A stretch of DNA of 64,000 bases from CALCHA01 sp035548175 (GTDB lineage: Bacteria; Planctomycetota; Phycisphaerae; WQYP01), in NCBI GenBank assembly GCA_035548175.1, contig DASZTO010000096.1:28208-92207 (forward strand). Direction: 5' to 3'. Positions 8,416-16,302 of this stretch are shown here, piece after piece (position 1 is the first letter of the stretch; each line of letters starts with the position of its first letter). The position numbers were made by a program, and so were the translations under genes. A model generated the notes under the pieces. The model saw only the letters and a program-made list of their open reading frames with translations, was not told the origin of the DNA and made no database searches.

Positions 8416-9081
8416 ATGATTGATGTGCCAGTGATGAATATCGAGGGGAAAGAGGTGGGGAAGTTTTCGGTGGACGAGGCGCTGCTGGGGACGACGGTGC
8501 GTCCGGCGCTGTTGAAGCAGGCGCTGGTGCGGCATCATGCGAACCAGCGTCAGGGGACGGTGAAGACCAAGAGCCGGGCGGAAGTTGAGGGCTCGACGAA
8601 GAAGCTTTATGCCCAGAAGCACACGGGCAACGCGCGTCGCGGGAACATCCGCACGCCGGTGATGAAGGGCGGCGGCATGGCGTTCGCGAAGGCCCCGCGG
8701 GATTTCCGGCAGGAGATGCCGGTGCAGCAGCGGCGGCTGGCGCGGAACAACGCCATTTTGTCGAAGATTTTGTCGAACACGCTGGTGCTGCTCGATGGAT
8801 TGAAGTTGCCGGCGGCGAAGACGAAGGAAGTGGCGAAGGTGCTGGCGGCGCTGAAGGCGGACCGTTCGGTGCTGATCGCGACGGAAGGGCTGGATCAGCA
8901 GTTGTATCGCTCGGCGCGGAACATCCAGAAGACGCTGATCAAGCCGGCGGCGGAGATCAACGCGTATGATGTGCTCTCGAAGCGAACGATGATCATGACG
9001 AAGGCGGCGCTTGAGGGCGTGCTCAAGGGCGCCAAGCCGAGCAAAGTGAAGACGGCGGAAACGGCCGAAGCGAAGGGATAA
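8416..9081 (+). CDS. rplD: 50S ribosomal protein L4
   Basis: L4 binds 23S rRNA and lines part of the exit tunnel; in some bacteria it also represses its own operon. The 221-residue protein has the expected EGKEVGKFSVDEALLG N-terminus. The basic tunnel-loop segment contains YAQKHTGNARRGNIRTPVM at about residues 71-89, followed by a conserved PRDFRQEMP-like block. Gene order L3-L4-L23 is canonical. The ribosome-binding site is weak, which with the adjacent heptamer tract is worth noting. Confidence 0.95.
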   Translation: MIDVPVMNIEGKEVGKFSVDEALLGTTVRPALLKQALVRHHANQRQGTVKTKSRAEVEGSTKKLYAQKHTGNARRGNIRTPVMKGGGMAFAKAPRDFRQEMPVQQRRLARNNAILSKILSNTLVLLDGLKLPAAKTKEVAKVLAALKADRSVLIATEGLDQQLYRSARNIQKTLIKPAAEINAYDVLSKRTMIMTKAALEGVLKGAKPSKVKTAETAEAKG

Positions 9082-9123
9082 AGAGACCGGAGGCTTCGGC
9101 CTTCGTGTTTTTGAGGACGAATC

Positions 9124-9408
9124 ATGGAACTGCACGAGACAGAGATTATCAAGTCGCCGGTGGTGTCGGAGAAGTCGACGTACCAGGCGGCGGTGCGGAA
9201 CGCGTACACGTTCGAGGTGGACAAGAAGGCCTCGAAGGAAGAGATTCGCACGGCGGTGGAGAAGCTGTACAAGGTGAAGGTGGCGACGGTGCGGACGCTG
9301 AATGTGGCGGGCAAGCCGCGGCGGACGCGATCGGGCTACAAGACGACGCCGGAGTGGAAGAAGGCGTTGGTGACGCTGGAAGCGGATAACAAGATCGATT
9401 TGTTTTGA
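9124..9408 (+). CDS. rplW: 50S ribosomal protein L23
   Basis: L23 lies at the tunnel exit and is the docking site for trigger factor and the signal recognition particle. The 94-residue sequence matches in length and pattern: EIIKSPVVSEKSTY near the start, NAYTFEVDKKASKEEIRTAVEKLY and VRTLNVAGKPRRTR in the loop region. It follows rplD by 42 bp, a spacer that has no heptamer tract. A GAGGA-like site precedes the ATG. Confidence 0.95.
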   Translation: MELHETEIIKSPVVSEKSTYQAAVRNAYTFEVDKKASKEEIRTAVEKLYKVKVATVRTLNVAGKPRRTRSGYKTTPEWKKALVTLEADNKIDLF

Positions 9409-9413
9409 GTGGT

Positions 9414-9462
9414 GAGTAGTCAGAAGTCAGAAGTCAGTAGTCAGTAGACGGAAGACAGTAGG
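9414..9462 (+). repeat. Heptamer repeat tract, rplW-rplB spacer
   Basis: Units of the type GTCAGAA, GTCAGTA, GACGGAA and GACAGTA in 7-bp register (about seven copies) occupy most of the 62-bp spacer. Confidence 0.9.
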
Positions 9463-9470
9463 GTTTAGAT

Positions 9471-10337
9471 ATGCCGATTAAGACTTACAAGCCGACATCC
9501 GCGGGGCGGCGTTTTTCGAGCGTGAACGCGTACGCGGAGCTGACGACGAACGAGCCGGAGAAGAGCCTGCTGGAGCGGCGGAAGAAGACCGGCGGGCGGA
9601 ACAACCGCGGCTGGATCACGTGCCGGCATATCGGCGGCGGGAACAAGCAGTTCTACCGCAAGATCGATTTCAAGCGGACGAAGGACGGGGTGAAGGGGAA
9701 AGTGGCGACGATCGAATACGATCCGAACCGGTCGGTGTTCATCGCGCTGGTGCAGTATGAGGATGGGGAGAAGCGGTACATTCTGGCGCCGCAGCAGATC
9801 AAGGTGGGGGATGAGATTGAATCGGGGACGAACGCGGACATTGAAAAGACGGTAGGGAACGCGATGCCGCTGGAGATTCTTCCGGTGGGCATGGAGATTC
9901 ATAATATTGAGGTAGTGCCTGGGCAGGGCGGCCGTTTGTGCCGGAGCGCGGGCGGGGTGGCGCGGCTGATCGGCAAGGATGCGGGGTTTGCGACGGTGCA
10001 GTTGCCGTCGGGGGAAGTGCGGCAGATTCACTGGAAGTGCCGGGCGACGATCGGGCAGTTGGGGAACTCGGATTGGATCAACATTCGGTGGGGCAAGGCG
10101 GGACGGACGCGGCATCGTGGGATTCGTCCGACGGTGCGTGGCGTGGCGCAGAACCCGGTGAGCCACCCCCTGGGCGGTGGTGAAGGGCGTTCCGGCGGCG
10201 GGCGGCACCCGGTGAGCAAGTGGGGCGTTCCCGCGAAGGGCGGCAAGACGCGAAATCCGCGGAAGAACTCGAGCAACAAGATCATTCGGCGCCGGATGAC
10301 GGTGCGGTATGGCGAGTCGGTGCTGAAGCGGAAGTGA
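9471..10337 (+). CDS. rplB: 50S ribosomal protein L2
   Basis: L2 is a core large-subunit protein needed for subunit association and peptidyl transfer. The 288-residue protein opens with MPIKTYKPTSAGRRF. It contains the GGRNNRGWITCRHIGGGNK RNA-binding block near residue 43 and the HPLGGGEGRSGGGRHPVS region near 230, which includes the histidine of the peptidyl-transferase-proximal loop. It ends with a basic tail (RRRMTVRYG). Length and order match the family. Confidence 0.97.
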   Translation: MPIKTYKPTSAGRRFSSVNAYAELTTNEPEKSLLERRKKTGGRNNRGWITCRHIGGGNKQFYRKIDFKRTKDGVKGKVATIEYDPNRSVFIALVQYEDGEKRYILAPQQIKVGDEIESGTNADIEKTVGNAMPLEILPVGMEIHNIEVVPGQGGRLCRSAGGVARLIGKDAGFATVQLPSGEVRQIHWKCRATIGQLGNSDWINIRWGKAGRTRHRGIRPTVRGVAQNPVSHPLGGGEGRSGGGRHPVSKWGVPAKGGKTRNPRKNSSNKIIRRRMTVRYGESVLKRK

Positions 10338-10342
10338 GCGGC

Positions 10343-10396
10343 GAGTAGTCAGTAGACAGTAGACAGAAGATGGAAGATAGAGACTAGGAAGACAGA
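10343..10396 (+). repeat. Heptamer repeat tract, rplB-rpsS spacer
   Basis: GTCAGTA, GACAGTA and GACAGAA are followed by decaying copies (GATGGAA, GATAGAG). The tract fills the spacer up to the rpsS ATG and shows progressive sequence drift with the period retained. Confidence 0.85.
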
Positions 10397-10397
10397 G

Positions 10398-10679
10398 ATG
10401 AGTCGGAGCACGAAAAAAGGGCCGTTTGTGGCGGAATACCTTCTGAAGAAGGTGAACGAGCTGAACGCGCAGCGCGCCAAGACGCCGATCAAGACGTGGT
10501 CGCGGTCGAGCACGATCATCCCGGATTTCGTGGGGCACACGTTTGAGGTTCACAACGGGAAGGACTTCAAGCGGGTGTTCGTGACGGAAGACATGGTGGG
10601 CCACAAGCTGGGCGAGTTTTCGTTCACGCGGACGTTCAAGGGCCACACGGCGGTGAAGAAAGAAGAAGCTGCGAAGTGA
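10398..10679 (+). CDS. rpsS: 30S ribosomal protein S19
   Basis: S19 sits in the head of the small subunit near the A-site tRNA and binds 16S rRNA with S13. The 93-residue product has the expected MSRSTKKGPFV start, the KTWSRSSTIIPDFVGHTFEV central motif and the VGHKLGEFSFTRTFKGH C-terminal block. Order L2-S19-L22 is canonical. Confidence 0.97.
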   Translation: MSRSTKKGPFVAEYLLKKVNELNAQRAKTPIKTWSRSSTIIPDFVGHTFEVHNGKDFKRVFVTEDMVGHKLGEFSFTRTFKGHTAVKKEEAAK

Positions 10680-10750
10680 CGGAAGGCAGTAGTCAGTAGA
10701 CAGAAGTCAGAAGTCAGTAGACGGAAGACGGAAGACGGAAGCAAAGACGG
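10680..10750 (+). repeat. Heptamer repeat tract, rpsS-rplV spacer
   Basis: This is the longest tract inside the ribosomal cluster: about nine units, including GTCAGTA, GACAGAA, GTCAGAA and three successive GACGGAA copies, in an 84-bp spacer. Confidence 0.9.
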
Positions 10751-10763
10751 TCTGAGGCTGGTT

Positions 10764-11201
10764 ATGGCGTATGTATCGAAATGGCGGTTTGCGAGGATCA
10801 CGGCGCGGAAGGCGCGGCTGCTCACGGATTTGATCCGGAACAAGCCGGTGGACGAAGCGCTGGACCTTTTGAAGTTCAACAAGAAGCGCGGCGCGGTGAT
10901 GGTGGCGAAGGTGCTCAAGAGCGCGATCGCCAACGCGGACGCGAAGGAAGCGGACACGGAGTCGCTGTTCGTGTCGCGCTCGTTCTGCGATGACGGGCCG
11001 ATCATGAAGCGGTTCCAGCCCAAGGATCGGGGCAAGAGCTTTTCGATTTTCAAGCGGCTGTGCCACATCACGGTGGAAGTGGATGAGGGCACGCCGAAGA
11101 TGACGAAGGGCAAGCGGCGGAAGCTGGAGATTCGCCGGGACCGCCTGGCGAAGAAGAAGCCGGCTGGCGAAAAGAAGACGGAAGCGGCAGAGAGCAAGTA
11201 A
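10764..11201 (+). CDS. rplV: 50S ribosomal protein L22
   Basis: L22 extends a loop into the exit tunnel and contacts all 23S domains. The 145-residue protein has the YVSKWRFARITARKARLLTD start, NKPVDEALDLLKF near residue 28, and the conserved loop and GRGK-equivalent region (KDRGKSFSIFKRLCHITVEV). It also has about 25 extra Lys/Glu/Ala-rich residues at the C-terminus (KKPAGEKKTEAAESK). Charged low-complexity tails of this kind recur in other ribosomal proteins of the window. Confidence 0.93.
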   Translation: MAYVSKWRFARITARKARLLTDLIRNKPVDEALDLLKFNKKRGAVMVAKVLKSAIANADAKEADTESLFVSRSFCDDGPIMKRFQPKDRGKSFSIFKRLCHITVEVDEGTPKMTKGKRRKLEIRRDRLAKKKPAGEKKTEAAESK

Positions 11202-11248
11202 TTCGACTGGGCGCGGCAAGGCGGCGTCCGAACTGATAAGAGGTCAGC

Positions 11249-11947
11249 ATGGGTCAGAAGATACATCCAAATGGGTTCCGGGTTGGCGTGACCGAGGGGT
11301 GGAACAGCCGGTGGTTTGCCCCCAAGAAGCTGTTCGGGGAACTGCTGGTGGAAGACCAGAAGATCCGGGAGTACGTGGACAACAAGCTGAACCGCCAGCC
11401 GCCGTACGCGGCGGTGTCGAAGGTGGAAATCGAGCGCACGCGGGAAGAGCTCAAGGTGCTGTTGCACACGGCCCGTCCGGGCGTGGTGATCGGGCCCAAG
11501 GGCGCGGAAGTGGACAAGCTGCGGAACCAGCTTGAGGATTTGACCGGCCGTAAGGTGAAGGTCGAGATCGCGGAGATCGGCCGGCCCGACCTGAACGGTC
11601 AGTTGATGGCCGAGGGGATCGCGGAGCAGTTGAAGAAGCGGTCTGCGTTCCGGCGGGTGCTGAAGCAGAAGAGCGACGCGGCGCGGAATGCGGGCGCGAA
11701 GGGGATCAAGATCCAGCTTTCGGGCCGGATCGGCGGTGCGGAAATCGCGCGGGTGGAAAAGATGATCAACGGGTCGATCCCGCTGCACACGCTGCAGGCG
11801 AACATCAGCTATGGGCAGGTGCACTGCCGCACGCCGTACGGCGTGATCGGGATCAAGGTGTGGATTTACCAGGGGACGTATGCGGAGACCGACGCGCAGG
11901 CGGCGGTGGCCGGGAGCAATCAGCCGCGGCGTCCGCGTCGCCGGTAA
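11249..11947 (+). CDS. rpsC: 30S ribosomal protein S3
   Basis: S3 lines the mRNA entry channel of the small subunit and contributes helicase activity. The 232-residue protein begins GQKIHPNGFRVGVTEGW. It has a KH RNA-binding domain with VVIGPKGAEVDKL near residue 75 and the C-terminal blocks SGRIGGAEIAR and ANISYGQVHCRTPYGVIGIKVWIY. The ATG has AAGAGGT upstream. No heptamer tract lies in the spacers either side. Confidence 0.96.
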   Translation: MGQKIHPNGFRVGVTEGWNSRWFAPKKLFGELLVEDQKIREYVDNKLNRQPPYAAVSKVEIERTREELKVLLHTARPGVVIGPKGAEVDKLRNQLEDLTGRKVKVEIAEIGRPDLNGQLMAEGIAEQLKKRSAFRRVLKQKSDAARNAGAKGIKIQLSGRIGGAEIARVEKMINGSIPLHTLQANISYGQVHCRTPYGVIGIKVWIYQGTYAETDAQAAVAGSNQPRRPRRR

Positions 11948-12004
11948 TGAGGACAGTCAACGATGGGCCGGCAATGAGGCTGGTTCCGAGACGGAGATAC
12001 AGAC

Positions 12005-12424
12005 ATGGCGATGATGCCATCACGAGTGAAGTGGCGCAAGCAGCAGCGCGGGATCATGAAGGGGAACGCGACCCGGGGCAACAAGGTGAGCTTCGGAGAG
12101 TACGCGATCCAGTCGCTGGAGCCGGGCCGGATCAACGGCCGGCAGATCGAAGCGGGGCGCATGGCGTGCTCGCACTATCTGGCGCGTGAAGGCCGGGTGT
12201 ATATCCGGATCTTCCCGCACAAGAGCTTTTCGAAGAAGCCCCTGGAAACGCGTATGGGCACGGGCAAGGGCGAGCCGGAGTTCTGGGCGGCGGAAGTGAA
12301 GCCCGGGACGATCCTGTTTGAGATCGCCGGCGTGGACGAGACGGTGGCGCGGCGGGCGTTTGCCCGGGTGGCCTACAAGATGCCGGTGCGGTGCCGGTTC
12401 GTGAAACGGCGGCATACGCTGTGA
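12005..12424 (+). CDS. rplP: 50S ribosomal protein L16
   Basis: L16 organises the A-site of the large subunit. The 139-residue sequence has PSRVKWRKQQRG near the start, the GKGEPEFWAAEVKPGTILFEIAG block and the ARVAYKMPVRCRFV C-terminus typical of the family. Three in-frame ATG codons lie at 12005, 12011 and 12014; the first is reported, but either of the others would give the more usual length. Confidence 0.95.
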   Translation: MAMMPSRVKWRKQQRGIMKGNATRGNKVSFGEYAIQSLEPGRINGRQIEAGRMACSHYLAREGRVYIRIFPHKSFSKKPLETRMGTGKGEPEFWAAEVKPGTILFEIAGVDETVARRAFARVAYKMPVRCRFVKRRHTL

Positions 12425-12466
12425 CGAGAAGTCAGAAGACAGAAGGCAGTAGTCAGTAGAAGACGA
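12424..12466 (+). repeat. Heptamer repeat tract, rplP-rpmC spacer
   Basis: GTCAGAA, GACAGAA, GGCAGTA and GTCAGTA copies start within two bases of the rplP stop and fill the 50-bp spacer. Confidence 0.88.
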
Positions 12467-12474
12467 GTGAGCAT

Positions 12475-12693
12475 ATGGCCAGCGAGACGTTGAAAGAATA
12501 TCGGGGAATGTCGGGGGAGCAGCTTCACGAGCATGAAGAGGAGCTGCGAACGAAACTGTTCAAGCTCAGGACCACGGCCTCGAGCGAGAAGGTGAAGGAC
12601 GTGTCGCAGTTTCAGAAGATCAAAAAGGACATTGCGCGGATCAAAACGATCCAGCGCGAGCAGGAATTGAAGAACGCGAAGGCCCAGGCGTAA
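12475..12693 (+). CDS. rpmC: 50S ribosomal protein L29
   Basis: L29 lies at the tunnel exit next to L23. The 72-residue, two-helix protein shows the family pattern: a MSGEQLHEHEEELRTKLFKLR helix followed by KDVSQFQKIKKDIARIKTIQ with the conserved basic IxxDIARIKT segment. It sits in the canonical position between L16 and S17 and is followed closely by rpsQ. Confidence 0.93.
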   Translation: MASETLKEYRGMSGEQLHEHEEELRTKLFKLRTTASSEKVKDVSQFQKIKKDIARIKTIQREQELKNAKAQA

Positions 12694-12708
12694 GCAGGAT
12701 TGAGAGAT

Positions 12709-13107
12709 ATGACGACGGCGACCCCAACCCAGAGCTCCGAATCCAGGCAGAACCGCAAACTGCGGAACCGGCTGATCGGCATGGTGACCAGCGACAAGGT
12801 GAACAAGACCCGCAAGGTCGTGTTCGAATACCTGGCGCGGCATGCGAAGTACAACAAGTACGTGAAGCGGCAGACGGTGCTGCACGTGCACGACGAGAAG
12901 AACGAGAGCCGGGTTGGCGACCAGGTGGAAGTGATGAGCTGCCGGCCCATCTCGAAAACCAAGACGTACCGGCTGGTGCGGATCGTGGTCAAGGGCACGC
13001 AGATCGACACGAGCATCCTGGAAGGCGAGGCGTCGAAAATGTTTGAGAAGAAGCGCGAGGAAGCGCCGGCAGCCACCGGCGGCGAAGCGCAACAGTCGGG
13101 TGAATAA
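12709..13107 (+). CDS. rpsQ: 30S ribosomal protein S17
   Basis: S17 is a primary 16S rRNA-binding protein of the small-subunit body. The OB-fold core is clear: RNRLIGMVTSDKVNKTRKVV, the HDEKNESRVGDQVEVMSCRPIS block and KTYRLVRIV. The protein is 132 residues against about 85 in most bacteria. It has roughly 15 extra Thr/Ser/Gln-rich N-terminal residues and a Glu/Ala-rich tail of about 25. The ATG at 12709 is preferred to a TTG nine bases upstream. Confidence 0.92.
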   Translation: MTTATPTQSSESRQNRKLRNRLIGMVTSDKVNKTRKVVFEYLARHAKYNKYVKRQTVLHVHDEKNESRVGDQVEVMSCRPISKTKTYRLVRIVVKGTQIDTSILEGEASKMFEKKREEAPAATGGEAQQSGE

Positions 13108-13155
13108 TCGGCGGAGGACCGCCCGAAAGCGGCACTCCTTACGAGGTAACGAGAG

Positions 13156-13542
13156 ATGATTCAGCAGCAGACACGAGTCGACATCGCGGACAACACGGGC
13201 GCCAAGACGGCGATGTGCATCAAGGTGCTTGGCGGCTCGACGGCGCGCGGCAAGTTCACGCGCAAGGTGGCGAGCGTCGGGGACCTCATCGTGGTGGCGG
13301 TCAAGACGGCCACCCCCAACGGCGACGTGAAGCTGCATGATGTGGCCAAGGCGATCATCGTGCGGACGAAGCAGCCGATCCGGCGTTCGGACGGCAGCTA
13401 CGTGCGGTTCGACCGCAACGCGGCGGTGATCGTGGACGCCGATGGAAATCCGCGCGGCACGCGTATTTTCGGCGCGGTGGCCCGCGAGCTTCGCGAGAAG
13501 AACATGATGAAGATCGTGTCGCTGGCGTCGGAAGTGGTTTGA
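13156..13542 (+). CDS. rplN: 50S ribosomal protein L14
   Basis: L14 forms an inter-subunit bridge. The 128-residue sequence has MIQQQTRVDIADNTGAKTAMCIKVLGG at its start, a basic KPIRRSDGSYVRFDRNAAV-type block (here KQPIRRSDGSYVRF) and ends with the conserved REKNMMKIVSLASEV. It is slightly longer than usual through a small central insertion. A GAGGTAACGAGAG stretch precedes the ATG. Confidence 0.96.
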   Translation: MIQQQTRVDIADNTGAKTAMCIKVLGGSTARGKFTRKVASVGDLIVVAVKTATPNGDVKLHDVAKAIIVRTKQPIRRSDGSYVRFDRNAAVIVDADGNPRGTRIFGAVARELREKNMMKIVSLASEVV

Positions 13543-13545
13543 CGA

Positions 13546-13586
13546 GTTGGTAGTGGTCAGTGGCCAGTGGTCAGTGGCCAGAACAG
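13546..13586 (+). repeat. Heptamer repeat tract (GTCAGTG/GCCAGTG variant), rplN-rplX spacer
   Basis: Alternating GTCAGTG and GCCAGTG units keep the 7-bp period, a local subtype of the GWCRGWR family that is absent from the other spacers in this half of the cluster. Confidence 0.85.
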
Positions 13587-13601
13587 ATAGGACGTTGAGA
13601 T

Positions 13602-13925
13602 ATGGCTGCTCGGATCAAGAAAGATGACATCGTGTTTGTTCGCTCGGGCGACAACAAGGGGAAGACCGGCAAGGTGCTGCGGATCGTCGGGGACAAGGTG
13701 ATTGTCGAAGGCGTGAACGTGGTGTGGAAGCACCTGAAGCCGACGCAGCAGGCGCCCAAGGGCGGCCGGATTCAGAAGGAAGCGCCGATTCACATGTCGA
13801 AGGTGCAGCCGGTGGATCCCAAGACGGGCCGTGGGACGCGGGTGAAGTTCACGGTTGACAACGGTGAGAAGCACCGAGTGGCGGCGAAGACGGGCAACGA
13901 TCTGGGTCTCGTGGGCAAGGCCTGA
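13602..13925 (+). CDS. rplX: 50S ribosomal protein L24
   Basis: L24 initiates large-subunit assembly. The 107-residue KOW-domain protein has IKKDDIVFVRSGDNKGKTGKVL at the start, VIVEGVNVVWKHLKPTQQ in the middle and the GRIQKEAPIHMSKVQPVDPK block. Length and position are standard. Confidence 0.96.
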   Translation: MAARIKKDDIVFVRSGDNKGKTGKVLRIVGDKVIVEGVNVVWKHLKPTQQAPKGGRIQKEAPIHMSKVQPVDPKTGRGTRVKFTVDNGEKHRVAAKTGNDLGLVGKA

Positions 13926-13997
13926 GGCATTTTGACGCTGAGGCAACCAAGCGGTGAGAGCCGGCTTGGGGCCCGAGAGCGAATAAGGAAATAAGTC

Positions 13998-14819
13998 ATG
14001 GCGAAAGAAGAGAAGAAAGAAAAGAAGGCGGCCAAGACGCCCGAGCAGATCGAAGCCGAGAAGGCGGCGAAAGTCGCGAAGAAGGCGGAGATGGCGGCCA
14101 AGGCGAAGGAAGCCGTCGCCGGCGGCACGGCGGCTGCGCCTGCGGAAGGCGGAGAGGCGCCGAAGCCCGAGGGCAAGCCCGCGAAGGGCGGCAAGGGCGG
14201 CGGGAAAAAGAAGGAAGAAGGCGGGGAGGCGCAGGCGTTTCCGAAGGATTACGTTCCGCGGCTGAAGAAGCGGTACGAGGCGGAGATCGCGCCGGGGCTG
14301 ATGGGGGAGTTGAAGCTGAAGAACAAGATGGCGTTGCCGCGGATCGAGAAGATCGTGATCTCGATGGGCCTGGGCAAGGCGATCGCGGAGAAGCCGCGGC
14401 TGGAAGCGGCGGTGAAGGAACTGACGGCGATTGCCGGTCAGAAGGCGGTGGTGTGCAAGGCGAAGAAATCGGTGTCGAACTTCAAGCTGCGTGAAGGCAT
14501 GGAGATCGGCGCGAAGGTGACGCTGCGTGGCAACCGGATGTGGGAATTCCTGGATCGGTTGATCGTGCTGGCGATTCCGCGTGTGAAGGACTTCCGCGGG
14601 CTCAATCCCAAGGGATTTGACGGGCGCGGGAACTACAATATGGGGATCGCGGAGCAGACGGTATTTCCGGAAGTCGATTCGGCGGCGGTGACGTTCCACC
14701 AGGGGATGAACATCACGATCGTGACGACGGCGGGCGACAACGCGCGGGGCTTCAGCCTGCTCAAGCACCTGGGGATGCCTTTCCGGCAGGATGAAGCGCA
14801 GCAGAAGAAAGCCGGCTGA
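13998..14819 (+). CDS. rplE: 50S ribosomal protein L5 with a long N-terminal extension
   Basis: L5 binds 5S rRNA in the central protuberance. The L5 core starts only at about residue 85 (YVPRLKKRYEAEIAPGLM). It carries the usual motifs: LPRIEKIVISMGLG, VCKAKKSVSNFKLREGMEIGAKVTLRG split across the middle, the RVKDFRGLNPKGFDGRGNY block and a DNARGFSLLKHLGMPF end. The first 80 or so residues are Lys/Ala/Glu then Gly/Lys-rich low-complexity sequence (KEEKKEKKAAKTPEQIEAEK) not found in ordinary L5, giving 273 residues against about 180. The ATG at 13998 has AAGGAAATAAGTC upstream, so the extension is probably translated. Confidence 0.93.
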   Translation: MAKEEKKEKKAAKTPEQIEAEKAAKVAKKAEMAAKAKEAVAGGTAAAPAEGGEAPKPEGKPAKGGKGGGKKKEEGGEAQAFPKDYVPRLKKRYEAEIAPGLMGELKLKNKMALPRIEKIVISMGLGKAIAEKPRLEAAVKELTAIAGQKAVVCKAKKSVSNFKLREGMEIGAKVTLRGNRMWEFLDRLIVLAIPRVKDFRGLNPKGFDGRGNYNMGIAEQTVFPEVDSAAVTFHQGMNITIVTTAGDNARGFSLLKHLGMPFRQDEAQQKKAG

Positions 14820-14834
14820 GAAAAACACGCAGAA

Positions 14835-14862
14835 CGAGAGACGAAAGACGCAAGGCAAAGGG
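14835..14862 (+). repeat. Degenerate heptamer tract (GACGAAA variant), rplE-rpsN spacer
   Basis: GACGAAA and GACGCAA units in 7-bp register, followed by decayed copies, sit in the 50-bp spacer. Confidence 0.65.
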
Positions 14863-14869
14863 TAGATAG

Positions 14870-15139
14870 ATGGCGACGACGGCTTGGAATGTTCGGTATA
14901 AGAAGCGGCTGGAGCTGGTGCAGAAGTATGCGGAGCAGCGCCGGAAGCTGAAGGAAGAGAAGAATTACGCGGCGCTGGCCAAGCTGCCGCGGAATTCGTC
15001 GCCGACGCGCCTGGCGCGGCGTTGCGAGCTCACGGGCCGGCGTCGCGGGTATTACCGCAAGTTCAAGATCTCGCGCATCATGCTGCGGGAGCTGGCGCAC
15101 GCGGGCCTGATTCCCGGGATGCGCAAGAGCAGCTGGTAA
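14870..15139 (+). CDS. rpsN: 30S ribosomal protein S14
   Basis: S14 lies in the small-subunit head. The 89-residue protein has the AALAKLPRNSSPTRLARRCELTGRRRGYYRKF core and ends SRIMLRELAHAGLIPGMRKSSW. Only one cysteine is present, so it is a zinc-independent (C-minus) form in the short class. It sits in the canonical place between L5 and S8. Confidence 0.95.
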   Translation: MATTAWNVRYKKRLELVQKYAEQRRKLKEEKNYAALAKLPRNSSPTRLARRCELTGRRRGYYRKFKISRIMLRELAHAGLIPGMRKSSW

Positions 15140-15187
15140 AAGACGAACGACGAAAGACAAAAGAACAAAAGACGAAAGTCGGACGAA
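15138..15187 (+). repeat. Heptamer repeat tract (GACGAAA variant), rpsN-rpsH spacer
   Basis: GACGAAC, GACGAAA, GACAAAA and GACGAAA copies, with a few single-base slips, run from the rpsN stop almost to the rpsH start. Confidence 0.75.
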
Positions 15188-15200
15188 ATAGGGTTTGATT

Positions 15201-15596
15201 ATGAGCGACACGATCGCGGACATGCTGACACGGCTGCGGAATGCGGCGGCGGCGAAGCACAAGACGGTGGACGTGAAAAACTCCAAGATTTGCCAGGGCA
15301 TTGCCCGCGTGCTGAAGGAGGAGGGTTACGTCGACGACTTTTCGGTGCTGGACGACGGGACCAAGCAGGGGCTGATCCGCCTGACGATCCGGTATACGCC
15401 GACGGGCGAGCAGGTGCTGCGGGAAGTGAAGCGCATCTCGAAGCCCGGCTGCCGGGTGTACCGGTCGGTGAAGGATTTGCCGCGGGTGATCCAGGGATTG
15501 GGCGTCGTGGTGTTGTCGACAAGCAAGGGCGTGCTGTCGGATCGGCAGGCGCGGCAGCAGAACATCGGTGGCGAGTTGCTGGCGACGGTGAGCTAA
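15201..15596 (+). CDS. rpsH: 30S ribosomal protein S8
   Basis: S8 is a central 16S rRNA-binding protein and, in enteric bacteria, the spc-operon repressor. The 131-residue protein has SDTIADMLTRLRNA at the N-terminus. It ends with the conserved RVYRSVKDLPRVIQGLGVVVLSTSKGVLSD-type region (seen as two adjacent blocks) and ELLATVS. The ATG at 15201 is used instead of a TTG two codons earlier. Confidence 0.96.
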   Translation: MSDTIADMLTRLRNAAAAKHKTVDVKNSKICQGIARVLKEEGYVDDFSVLDDGTKQGLIRLTIRYTPTGEQVLREVKRISKPGCRVYRSVKDLPRVIQGLGVVVLSTSKGVLSDRQARQQNIGGELLATVS

Positions 15597-15597
15597 A

Positions 15598-15622
15598 AAC
15601 CGGAAGACGAAAGACGAATGTT
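15598..15622 (+). repeat. Short heptamer tract (GACGAAA variant), rpsH-rplF spacer
   Basis: GGAAGACGAAAGACGAA shows two clean 7-bp repeats directly after the rpsH stop. Confidence 0.6.
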
Positions 15623-15681
15623 TTTGCCGGATGGCCCGCCGAGGGGCGGATGAGACCGGACGGCGTTAAAGAGGTGATGTG

Positions 15682-16236
15682 ATGAGTCGCGTTGGAAAGA
15701 AGCCTGTGACGATCCCGGAGAAGGTGAAGGTCGCCATCAACGGGCGGATGTTGTCATTTGAGGGGCCCAAGGGGAAGCTGTCGTTCGAGCATCATCCGAA
15801 TGCGAAGGTTCGGGTGGAAGGCGGGACGGTGGTGGTGGAGCGGGTGAACGATGAGAAGATTTCGCGCGCGGTGCACGGGCTGACGCGGGCGCTGGTGCAG
15901 AACAACGTGATCGGCGTGTCGACCGGCTACGTCAAAGACCTGGAAATCCAGGGCGTCGGATACAAGGCGGAGCTTCAGGGCAAGATGGTGCTTTTGTCGC
16001 TGGGCTATGCGAACCAGTTGAAGGTGCCGGTGCCCGATGGGGTCGCCGTCAAGATCGAAGCGCAGGGCACGCGCATCAACATCAGCGGCGCGGACAAGCA
16101 GGTCGTGGGCCAGTTGGCGGCCGAGATTCGCCGTCTGCGGAAGCCCGAGCCCTACAAGGGCAAGGGCGTGCGGTATGTTGGCGAGCAGGTGAAGAAGAAG
16201 CTCGGCAAGCAGTTCGCCGGCGCCGGCGCCAAGTAA
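15682..16236 (+). CDS. rplF: 50S ribosomal protein L6
   Basis: L6 supports the factor-binding region of the large subunit. The 184-residue protein starts SRVGKKPVTIPEKVKV, has two L6 folds, and ends with the RRLRKPEPYKGKGVRYVGE signature near residue 152. The ATG at 15682 follows GAGGTG by six bases; an overlapping GTG three bases earlier is the alternative. Confidence 0.97.
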   Translation: MSRVGKKPVTIPEKVKVAINGRMLSFEGPKGKLSFEHHPNAKVRVEGGTVVVERVNDEKISRAVHGLTRALVQNNVIGVSTGYVKDLEIQGVGYKAELQGKMVLLSLGYANQLKVPVPDGVAVKIEAQGTRINISGADKQVVGQLAAEIRRLRKPEPYKGKGVRYVGEQVKKKLGKQFAGAGAK

Positions 16237-16302
16237 GAGAGATCATTGAAGTAGCACTGGAACCCCATTGAGGGCGCACAGGGCGAAAAAAGGAATAGAG
16301 AC

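Noticed and set aside
9465..11824. Minus-strand frames across rplB-rpsC with peptides like SVFRLLTSDFCLLT
   Set aside because: These peptides are translations of the heptamer tracts, which are open in several frames; the rest of the frames are antisense to ribosomal genes.
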